Positions 1-4,851 of a stretch of DNA of 7,409 nt are shown here, piece after piece; the stretch's first letter is position 1; each line of letters begins with the position of its first letter. Source of the stretch: a bacterium. Its GTDB lineage: Bacteria; Bdellovibrionota; FAC87; UBA2466. The stretch covers positions 1-7,409 of the forward strand of contig JALHPX010000154.1 of the NCBI GenBank assembly GCA_022842225.1, read 5' to 3'. Both the position numbers and the translations under genes were made by a program. The notes under the pieces are model-generated. The model ran no database searches. It was not told the origin of the DNA and saw only the letters and a program-made list of their open reading frames with translations.

Positions 1-37
1 AGAACTTTTTTAAGAAAAAGCTCACGAACCGAAATGA

Positions 38-1690
38 TTACATCATTCCGCCCATGCCGCCCATTCCTCCCATGCCGCCGCCGCCGTGGCCGTGGCCTGC
101 ATGGTCGCCTTCTTCTTTAGGCTTTTCGCTGATCATCGCTTCCGTGGTCAGCATCAGAGACGCGATGCTGGCTGCGTTTTGAAGCGCGCAACGAGAGACT
201 TTGGTTGGGTCGATAACGCCAGCCGCAACCAGGTCTTCGTACTTTTCAATCAGGGCGTTGAAGCCGAAATTGCCCGTACCGTTACGGACTTTATCGACCA
301 CAATCGAGCCTTCGAATCCTGCGTTTTGGGCGATTTGCCGAAGTGGCTCTTCCAAAGCGCGACGGATGATATTGAGGCCGAATTGTTGTTCGCCTTCGAG
401 TTTTAAGTTCTCGAGTGCACCTAAAGCACGGATGTAGGAAGTTCCGCCGCCAGGCAAGATACCTTCTTCAACCGCTGCGCGAGTTGCATGCAATGCATCT
501 TCCACGCGGGCTTTCTTTTCTTTCATTTCAACTTCGGTAGCAGCACCGACGTTGATCACGGCAACTCCGCCGTGCAATTTAGCAAGGCGCTCTTGGAGTT
601 TCTCGCGATCGTAGTCAGAAGAAGTTTCCTCGATTTGTCCGCGGATTTGAGCTACGCGAGCATCGATGTCTTTCTTCTTGCCGAGACCGTCGACAATCGT
701 GGTGTTTTCTTTGTCGATCGTGATCTTTTTGCACTGACCTAAAGAGGCCAACGAAGCGTTTTCCAGCTTCAATCCGAGTTCTTCGGAGATCACTTCACCG
801 CCGGTCAATACAGCGATGTCTTTCAACATGTCTTTGCGACGATCGCCAAAGCCCGGAGCTTTGATAGCCGCGACGTGCAAGGTGCCACGCAGTTTGTTCA
901 CAACCAAAGTTGCCAGCGCTTCGCCTTCGACGTCTTCAGCAATGATGACGAGAGGACGCGACGTTTGAACAACTTTTTCCAAGAGAGGCAACAGGTCTTT
1001 CATGTTGCTGACTTTCTTGTCGTTGATCAGGATGTAAGGATTTTCGAAGTGGCACTCCATCGTTTCCGGATTGGTCACGAAGTAAGGGGAGAGGTAACCA
1101 CGGTCGAATTGCATACCTTCCACCACTTCGAGAGTGGTTTCTGCGGTTTTGCTTTCTTCGACTGTGATGACGCCTTCTTTACCGACTTTTGCCATCGCTT
1201 CGGCAATCAACTTTCCAATTTCTGGATCGTTGTTTGCGGAAATGGTGCCGACTTGTGCGATTTCTTTCTCGCCTTTGATCGGGGTGCTGAGTTTTTTAAG
1301 CTCTTCGACGACAGCAGCAACTGCTTTGTCGATGCCGCGTTTAATTTCCATTGGGTTTTGGCCGTGTGTGACGACCTTCACGCCTTCGCGGAAGATTGCT
1401 TGAGCCAATACCGTAGCAGTGGTCGTGCCATCGCCTGCATCATCGCTAGTTTTGCTAGCAACTTCGCGGACCATTTGCGCGCCCATGTTTTCGAACTTGT
1501 TTTCGAGTTCGATTTCCTTAGCAACCGTCACGCCGTCTTTCGTGATCGTTGGCGATCCGAAAGCCTTCTCGATAACGACGTTGCGACCCTTGGGTCCCAA
1601 GGTCACTTTCACTGCTTCTGCCAAAACGTTCACACCCCGAAGGATGGCGCTTCTAGCGTCTTCTTTAAATTTCAGTTCTTTTGCTGCCAT
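38..1690 (-). CDS. groL: Chaperonin GroEL (Cpn60/Hsp60)
   Basis: ATP-driven folding chamber subunit; the family forms double seven-membered rings in the cytoplasm that enclose unfolded proteins under a GroES lid. The 550-residue protein matches the usual length of about 540-550. Visible landmarks are LGPKGRNV (31-38, nucleotide site), D52, GDGTTTA (86-92, with D87), catalytic D398 in VEDALHA, and the Cpn60 signature AAVEEGILPGGG (405-416). The tail ends in GGM repeats as in family members, preceded by a His/Gly stretch (GHAGHGHG-like, about 529-535). ATG start is supported by AGGAG (1696-1700 on the plus strand, complement) 5 nt upstream. It lies 28 nt downstream of groES in the same direction, so they form one operon. 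After the stop only 37 nt remain in the window; they hold an A/T-only stem that does not convince as a terminator. Identification is certain. Confidence 0.99.
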   Translation of the reverse strand: MAAKELKFKEDARSAILRGVNVLAEAVKVTLGPKGRNVVIEKAFGSPTITKDGVTVAKEIELENKFENMGAQMVREVASKTSDDAGDGTTTATVLAQAIFREGVKVVTHGQNPMEIKRGIDKAVAAVVEELKKLSTPIKGEKEIAQVGTISANNDPEIGKLIAEAMAKVGKEGVITVEESKTAETTLEVVEGMQFDRGYLSPYFVTNPETMECHFENPYILINDKKVSNMKDLLPLLEKVVQTSRPLVIIAEDVEGEALATLVVNKLRGTLHVAAIKAPGFGDRRKDMLKDIAVLTGGEVISEELGLKLENASLASLGQCKKITIDKENTTIVDGLGKKKDIDARVAQIRGQIEETSSDYDREKLQERLAKLHGGVAVINVGAATEVEMKEKKARVEDALHATRAAVEEGILPGGGTSYIRALGALENLKLEGEQQFGLNIIRRALEEPLRQIAQNAGFEGSIVVDKVRNGTGNFGFNALIEKYEDLVAAGVIDPTKVSRCALQNAASIASLMLTTEAMISEKPKEEGDHAGHGHGGGGMGGMGGMGGMM

Positions 1691-1718
1691 AATTTCTCCT
1701 CTTTATTTCTCTACCGTT

Positions 1719-2009
1719 TTACTTCTCAACAACGCCCAAGATGTCGTCTTCTTTGAGCATTAGGTATTCGGTTCCATCAATTTTGATTTCAGTTCCGGAA
1801 TATTTTCCGAAAAGAACGCGATCCCCTTTTTTTACTTCGAGAGGCAATACTTTGCCGTCCTCGAGAACTTTGCCATTACCAACGGCAATGACTTCGCCTT
1901 GCTGAGGCTTTTCCTTGGCGTTATCTGGAATGATGATTCCGCCTTTGGTTTTCTCTTCCTCATCGAAGCGCTTTACGATTAATCGATCCTGTAAAGGACG
2001 AATATTCAT
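1719..2009 (-). CDS. groS: Co-chaperonin GroES (Cpn10)
   Basis: Seven-subunit lid that caps the GroEL ring and triggers substrate release into the chamber. The 96-residue length is typical. The N-terminus NIRPLQDRLIVKR, the mobile loop that contacts GroEL (about residues 17-33, containing KTKGGIIIPDNAKEKP), the G-V/I-A-V-G-N-G roof-side segment, the GDRVLFGKYSGTEIK motif, and the C-terminus EYLMLKEDDILGVVE all fit the family. The ATG start is the conserved one; its Shine-Dalgarno is weak (AAGGGA about 7 nt upstream). It is first of the groES-groEL pair. The 103 nt upstream, between it and fmdB, hold a stem-loop with a T run and a weak promoter-like pair, but no CIRCE inverted repeat, so HrcA control is not supported here. 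Identification is certain. Confidence 0.99.
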   Translation of the reverse strand: MNIRPLQDRLIVKRFDEEEKTKGGIIIPDNAKEKPQQGEVIAVGNGKVLEDGKVLPLEVKKGDRVLFGKYSGTEIKIDGTEYLMLKEDDILGVVEK

Positions 2010-2053
2010 GGTGTTCCCTTTCTCTTTCTATTTTGTGAACGTTCTAAATTACT

Positions 2054-2080
2054 GAAAAGCTTCCCGCTTATACCGGAAAA
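2054..2080 (-). terminator. Possible weak terminator of fmdB / attenuator before groES
   Basis: On the minus strand TTTTCCG (2080-2074) can pair with CGGGAAG (2066-2060), including two G-T pairs, around a 7-nt loop. C plus TTTT follow (2059-2055). It starts 33 nt after the fmdB stop codon. The stem is short, so it may only reduce read-through into groES. It overlaps the proposed groES -10 box. Confidence 0.35.
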
Positions 2081-2097
2081 GCCCCCCAGTATGCCAA
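2067..2097 (-). promoter_or_regulatory. Weak candidate promoter for groES-groEL
   Basis: On the minus strand TTGGCA (2097-2092) and TATAAG (2072-2067) resemble -35 and -10 boxes, but the 19-nt spacer is longer than the ideal 17. Neither a CIRCE repeat nor a good sigma-32 pattern is visible. TTTGGCA occurs twice here (2110-2104 and 2098-2092). Transcription from the fmdB promoter is an alternative source of groESL mRNA. Confidence 0.25.
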
Positions 2098-2112
2098 ATA
2101 AATTGCCAAACC

Positions 2113-2343
2113 CTACGTGGACGACCCCCCGTTGCCTTTTCCGCCCTTGGATTCTGACGCCGGCTTTTTATAGTCCGACGCGTACCAACCGCCGCCTTTT
2201 AAGGCGAAGCTAGTGGAGGAAATGAGCTTTTCCAGGGCTGGTTTGCCGCACTGCGGACAGACCGTCTCCACTGGATCCGAGAATTTTTGAACAATTTCAG
2301 ACCTTTTGCCGCACGCTTGGCAGCCGTACTCATATAGAGGCAT
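2113..2343 (-). CDS. FmdB-family small zinc-ribbon protein
   Basis: A 76-residue protein of the FmdB/CxxC_CxxC_SSSS family, often annotated as a putative regulatory protein; the molecular function is not established. The N-terminus MPLYEYGCQACG is diagnostic. Cysteines at 8, 11, 29 and 32 form two CxxC/CPxC knuckles expected to bind one zinc. The segment FALKGGGWYASDY (46-58) is the conserved second half of the family; the tail (61-76) is Ser/Gly/Lys-rich and probably disordered. I chose ATG at 2343 because the family starts MP(I/L)YEY and GGAG (complement of 2351-2354) sits 7 nt upstream. A TTG six bases earlier is too close to that site. It is upstream of groES in the same direction with 103 nt between, and divergent from dnaK, so it may be co-expressed with the chaperonins. 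Family call is firm; role is unknown. Confidence 0.93.
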   Translation of the reverse strand: MPLYEYGCQACGKRSEIVQKFSDPVETVCPQCGKPALEKLISSTSFALKGGGWYASDYKKPASESKGGKGNGGSST

Positions 2344-2367
2344 GTCCAATCTCCAAATCCGAATGGG

Positions 2368-2395
2368 AATCTAGGGATGGCTACCGTAGAGTCAA
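2368..2395 (-). promoter_or_regulatory. Candidate promoter for fmdB (and perhaps groESL)
   Basis: Minus strand TTGACT (2395-2390), 16-nt spacer, then TAGATT (2373-2368) gives a fair housekeeping promoter. Read differently, TTGACT is followed after 13 nt by CCCTAGAT, which loosely resembles the sigma-32 -10 element (CCCCATNT). The A6-G-T7 tract lies just upstream. Confidence 0.45.
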
Positions 2396-2403
2396 GACGG
2401 TTT

Positions 2404-2420
2404 GAAAAAAGTTTTTTTAG
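2404..2420. promoter_or_regulatory. A6-G-T7 tract between divergent promoters
   Basis: A run of six A (2405-2410), one G, then seven T (2412-2418) lies between the two outward-facing TTGACT boxes. Its position directly upstream of the fmdB -35 and 12 nt upstream of the dnaK -35 is suitable for an UP element or a bent-DNA spacer serving both promoters. Function is inferred from position only. Confidence 0.35.
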
Positions 2421-2429
2421 CCGAGCGTG

Positions 2430-2460
2430 GTTGACTTAGAAACGACCGGTCCCATATTGC
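2430..2460 (+). promoter_or_regulatory. Candidate heat-shock-type promoter of dnaK
   Basis: TTGACT (2431-2436) is followed after 13 nt by TCCCATAT (2450-2457), close to the sigma-32 pattern (CTTGAA, 13-15 nt, CCCCATNT). The same bases also allow a housekeeping reading, TTGACT, 18 nt, TATTGC (2455-2460). Transcription would begin near 2465, giving a leader of about 37 nt that starts with a small ACAAA/TTTGT hairpin (2466-2478). No CIRCE repeat is present. Confidence 0.5.
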
Positions 2461-2490
2461 GCCTAACAAAAGATTTGTCCCAGTTTGAAG

Positions 2491-2498
2491 AGGAGAGG
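2491..2498 (+). promoter_or_regulatory. Ribosome binding site deciding the dnaK start
   Basis: AGGAGAGG lies 3 nt before the ATG at 2502 (its AGGAG part is 6 nt away). It picks this ATG over an in-frame GTG at 2427, which would add 25 non-family residues and would lie upstream of the candidate promoter boxes. Confidence 0.8.
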
Positions 2499-2501
2499 CT
2501 T

Positions 2502-4412
2502 ATGAGCAAAATTATCGGAATCGACTTAGGAACGACCAATTCCTGCGTGTCGGTCATGGAAGGCAACGAAACCAAGGTTATTGCCAACGAAGAAGGCGGC
2601 CGAACCACCCCTTCGGTTGTAGCCTTCACTAAAGACGGTGACCGTCTGGTTGGCCAGGTGGCCAAGCGTCAGGCCATTACCAACCCTGAAAATACGATTT
2701 ACTCGGCAAAGCGTTTCATGGGGCGTCGCCTGGCAGAAGTCAGCGAAGAGTCCAAGCGCGTACCTTACAAATTAACGGATACTGGTAGTGGAGTCGGCAT
2801 CGACGTTCGCGGCAAGGTTTATACGCCACCTGAGATTTCTGCGATGGTTCTTCAGAAATTGAAGAAGTGCGCTGAAGACTATTTGGGCCAGGAAGTAAAA
2901 GAAGCGGTCATTACGGTGCCTGCTTACTTCAACGATGCCCAACGTCAGGCGACTAAGGATGCAGGCAAAATTGCGGGTCTGGATGTAAAACGCATTATCA
3001 ACGAGCCTACGGCTGCGGCATTGGCTTACGGTCTGGATAAGAAAAAAGAGCAAAAGATCGTGGTCTACGATTTCGGGGGCGGTACGTTTGACGTCTCGAT
3101 TCTCGATGTCGGCGACAATGTTGTCGAAGTGAAAGCCACCAACGGCGATACGCATTTAGGCGGCGATGATCTCGACCAACGCGTTATTGATTGGTTGATC
3201 ACTGAATTTAAGAAGGACCAAGGCATTGATCTCAGCAAAGACAAAATGGCTTTGCAGCGTCTGAAAGAAGCTGCAGAAAAAGCTAAGATTGAATTGTCTT
3301 CCGCGATGGAGACCGACATCAATCTGCCGTTTATCACCGCCGATGCTTCGGGACCGAAGCATTTGCAAGTGAAGCTGTCGCGCAGCAAGTTTGAGCAATT
3401 GGTAGAAGACTTGATCGAGCGGTCGATTGCGCCTTGCCGCCAAGCTCTGAAAGATTCCGGACTCTCCGCGAAGGATATCGACGAAGTTGTACTCGTCGGT
3501 GGTTCTACGCGGATGCCAAAAATCCAAGAAGCGGTAAAAAACTTCTTCGGCAAAGAGCCCAATAAGAGTGTGAACCCAGATGAAGTGGTCGCTGTCGGCG
3601 CCGCGATTCAGGGGGGAGTGCTCACGGGCCAGGTGAAAGACCTGTTGCTTTTGGACGTAACTCCGCTGTCTTTGGGTATCGAAACTTTGGGCCATGTCAC
3701 CACTAAGTTGATTGAACGTAATACGACGATTCCGACTCGGAAGAGTCAGATCTTCTCGACTGCGGAAGACAACCAAACCACCGTGGAAATCCACGTGGTG
3801 CAGGGTGAGCGCGAGATGGCCTACGACAACCGCACGTTGGCTCGGTTCCAGTTGACGGGAATTCCGACCTCGCCTCGGGGCGTGCCGCAAATCGAAGTGA
3901 CCTTCGATATCGACGCCAATGGTATCGTGCACGTCGCTGCGAAGGACTTAGCTTCCGGTAAGGAACAGTCCATCAAGATCACCGCAAGCAGCGGTTTGTC
4001 GGAAGACGAAATCAAAAAGATGGTCAAAGACGCCGAGAGCAATTCGGAAGAGGACAAGAAGAAGAAAGAACGTGTCACTCTGAAGAACAACTTGGATAAC
4101 TTGATCTACGGCACCGAAAAGCAGCTCAAAGATATGGGCGATAAACTCTCGGCGACGATGAAGACCGACTTAGAAGCGCTGGTGAAAGAGGGTAAGGAAG
4201 TCATTGCGAAAGACGATTTCGATGCCATGAAATCGGTCCAGGACAAGCTGACCGCGCTCTCTCACAAGATGGCTGAAGAGCTATATAAAAATGCGGCCCC
4301 GCAAGGTGGCCAGCCTGGTCAATCTACCGGTGGTGATGCCGGTGGCGCACAGGCGAAAAAAGAGGATGAGCCCATTGAAGCGGAATTCCGTGAAGAAAAG
4401 GGCGATTCCTAA
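2502..4412 (+). CDS. dnaK: Molecular chaperone DnaK (Hsp70)
   Basis: ATP-dependent cytoplasmic chaperone that holds exposed hydrophobic peptides, working with DnaJ and GrpE. The 636-residue protein has all three Hsp70 signatures: IDLGTTNS (7-14), VYDFGGGTFDVSIL (188-201) and VVLVGGSTRMPKIQE (329-343). K70 in SAKRF matches the catalytic lysine and T195 in GGGTFD the autophosphorylated threonine. The hydrophobic interdomain linker VKDLLLLD is at 378-385, followed by the beta-sandwich substrate domain (about 386-505), the helical lid, a Gly/Gln-rich segment and an acidic end (EDEPIEAEFREEKGDS) in place of the common EEVKD-like end. The N-terminal insert typical of Gram-negative DnaK is present (around 75-105). 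The start at 2502 has a strong ribosome site; the extra 25 residues from GTG 2427 are not part of the protein. It is divergent from fmdB, followed by a terminator, and has no grpE or dnaJ next to it. Identification is certain. Confidence 0.99.
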   Translation: MSKIIGIDLGTTNSCVSVMEGNETKVIANEEGGRTTPSVVAFTKDGDRLVGQVAKRQAITNPENTIYSAKRFMGRRLAEVSEESKRVPYKLTDTGSGVGIDVRGKVYTPPEISAMVLQKLKKCAEDYLGQEVKEAVITVPAYFNDAQRQATKDAGKIAGLDVKRIINEPTAAALAYGLDKKKEQKIVVYDFGGGTFDVSILDVGDNVVEVKATNGDTHLGGDDLDQRVIDWLITEFKKDQGIDLSKDKMALQRLKEAAEKAKIELSSAMETDINLPFITADASGPKHLQVKLSRSKFEQLVEDLIERSIAPCRQALKDSGLSAKDIDEVVLVGGSTRMPKIQEAVKNFFGKEPNKSVNPDEVVAVGAAIQGGVLTGQVKDLLLLDVTPLSLGIETLGHVTTKLIERNTTIPTRKSQIFSTAEDNQTTVEIHVVQGEREMAYDNRTLARFQLTGIPTSPRGVPQIEVTFDIDANGIVHVAAKDLASGKEQSIKITASSGLSEDEIKKMVKDAESNSEEDKKKKERVTLKNNLDNLIYGTEKQLKDMGDKLSATMKTDLEALVKEGKEVIAKDDFDAMKSVQDKLTALSHKMAEELYKNAAPQGGQPGQSTGGDAGGAQAKKEDEPIEAEFREEKGDS

Positions 4413-4419
4413 ATAATTA

Positions 4420-4437
4420 CACTTCCTCCCGGAAGTG
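4420..4437 (+). other. Tight hairpin just after dnaK
   Basis: CACTTCC (4420-4426) pairs perfectly with GGAAGTG (4431-4437) around a TCCC loop, 7 nt after the dnaK stop codon. There is no T run after it on the plus strand; on the minus strand the A-rich 4411-4419 would read as a T-rich stretch, so it could also slow leftward transcription. It may protect the dnaK mRNA 3' end or assist the terminator that follows. Confidence 0.5.
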
Positions 4438-4439
4438 CA

Positions 4440-4500
4440 AAAGGGCATCCGTTTCGCTCCCTCGTAAAGAAGGGGTGGAACGGGTGCCTTTCTTGTTTTC
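4440..4500 (+). terminator. Long-stem intrinsic terminator of dnaK
   Basis: The 5' arm 4440-4460 (AAAGGGCATCCGTTTCGCTCC) pairs with 4472-4491 (ending CGGGTGCCTTT) over about 20 base pairs, with several G-T pairs and one bulged G, around an 11-nt loop. The T-rich run TTTCTTGTTTTC (4489-4500) follows. This is an intrinsic terminator ending dnaK transcription 28-90 nt past its stop codon, which makes dnaK a single-gene transcript. Confidence 0.78.
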
Positions 4501-4507
4501 AGCAGGC

Positions 4508-4742
4508 GTTGGGCGGCCTATGGACGGTGCCATGTCGTGGCGCCGGATCCACCGGCTGCATTGAGGCCCTCCGACCGGAACGCCTGGGGGCTTCTTACTT
4601 TTTAGAGTTATTTCCTCGGGCTCCGCTCGCGGAAGGGAGGCCCAGGTTTCTATTCGTCTTCGCCCGCGAGAGGTCCGGTCGGAGGGCCTCAATGCAGCCG
4701 GTGGATCCTGGCCGAGATGGTACCGTCCATAGGCCGCGCAAC
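4508..4742. repeat. Long near-perfect inverted repeat (palindromic element)
   Basis: Arm 4508-4579 is the reverse complement of arm 4674-4742. The inner 35 nt (4545-4579 against 4674-4708, starting GGATCCACCGG) match perfectly. The outer 14 nt (4515-4528 against 4722-4735) match perfectly as well, and GTTG/CAAC closes the ends with one mismatch inside. Differences cluster at 4529-4544, where the left arm can fold on itself (GGTGCC/GGCGCC). Weaker pairing extends to TTTTCAGC (4496-4503) against GCTGGAAA (4744-4751). The 94-nt loop (4580-4673) contains CCTGGG/CCCAGG (4583-4588, 4641-4646) and a hairpin at 4612-4634. No transposase, coding potential or clear target duplication is visible. It could be a non-autonomous mobile element (MITE-like), an intergenic palindromic repeat family, or a structured RNA; the structure is certain, the identity unknown. 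Confidence 0.92.
4612..4634. other. Hairpin inside the loop of the inverted repeat
   Basis: TTCC-T-CGGGC (4612-4621) pairs with GCTCG-C-GGAA (4625-4634) with one internal mismatch, one G-T pair and a 3-nt loop. It would sit at the apex of the large 4508-4742 palindrome if that were extruded or transcribed. Confidence 0.55.
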
Positions 4743-4813
4743 AGCTGGAAAGTCCTCAGTGTGCCGGTTTTTGGAGGCTGAGCAATCCATTGTTGCCATC
4801 CTTGGAGGTGAGT

Positions 4814-4843
4814 GTGAAAAACGGGGTTCCCTTTTTTGATTAG
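4814..4843 (+). CDS. Possible 9-residue leader peptide upstream of eno
   Basis: GTG at 4814 opens a 9-codon frame (MKNGVPFFD) ending in TAG at 4841-4843. GGAGG at 4804-4808 is 5 nt upstream, a good ribosome site. The stop overlaps the eno ribosome site AGGAG (4842-4846) and lies 8 nt before the eno ATG, an arrangement suited to translational coupling. Its codons also span a weak stem (AAAAA-C-GGG against CCC-TTTTT, 4817-4836). With only nine codons there is no coding statistic to support it, so chance is a real alternative. Confidence 0.3.
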   Translation: MKNGVPFFD

Positions 4844-4851
4844 GAGAAGTG

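Noticed and set aside
1..37. CTTTTT/AAAAAG stem (5-10, 15-20) as the groEL terminator
   Set aside because: The stem has one G-C pair and there is no separate T run beyond it inside the window. The true terminator may lie before position 1.
875..1756. 293-codon open frame on the plus strand, antisense to groEL
   Set aside because: It mirrors the strong codon bias of groEL, runs into the groES end, has no family features and no ribosome site. Long antisense frames are a known artefact of highly biased chaperone genes.
2082..2098. Sigma-54 promoter before groES (TTGGCAT followed by a G run)
   Set aside because: GG is present at the -24-like position, but the -12 GC falls two bases out of register, so the strict spacing fails.
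2010..2501. CIRCE operator (TTAGCACTC-N9-GAGTGCTAA) upstream of groES or dnaK
   Set aside because: Searched by eye on both strands in both intergenic gaps; neither half-site is present.
2427..2501. In-frame GTG start giving dnaK 25 extra residues
   Set aside because: The added residues are not Hsp70 sequence, the candidate promoter lies inside them, and the strong ribosome site is at 2491-2498 before ATG 2502.
3156..3932. 258-codon open frame on the minus strand, antisense to dnaK
   Set aside because: Same artefact; antisense-of-Hsp70 frames have been mistaken for genes in the past. Composition is Arg/His/Phe-rich with no domain, and dnaK on the other strand is unmistakable.
4417..4692. 91-codon minus-strand frame and a 90-codon plus-strand frame (4509-4781) in the dnaK-eno gap
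   Set aside because: Both run across the inverted repeat arms, and the minus one also through the dnaK terminator. The protein sequences are low-complexity reflections of the palindrome with no recognisable family.
4508..4742. Palindrome considered as an integron attC site
   Set aside because: The left end GTTGGGC fits the core GTTRRRY, but attC has RYYYAAC on the left and GTTRRRY on the right. Here the order is reversed, the right end GCGCAAC breaks the pattern, and there is no integrase or cassette array.
4508..4742. Palindrome considered as 6S RNA or SRP RNA
   Set aside because: 6S RNA lacks a 35-bp perfect stem and has a central bubble instead. The conserved SRP apical loop is not present.
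4500..4745. CAGC at 4500-4503 and 4742-4745 as a target-site duplication
   Set aside because: Four bases can match by chance, the copies do not sit symmetrically at the repeat ends, and they are partly explained by the extended inverted pairing.
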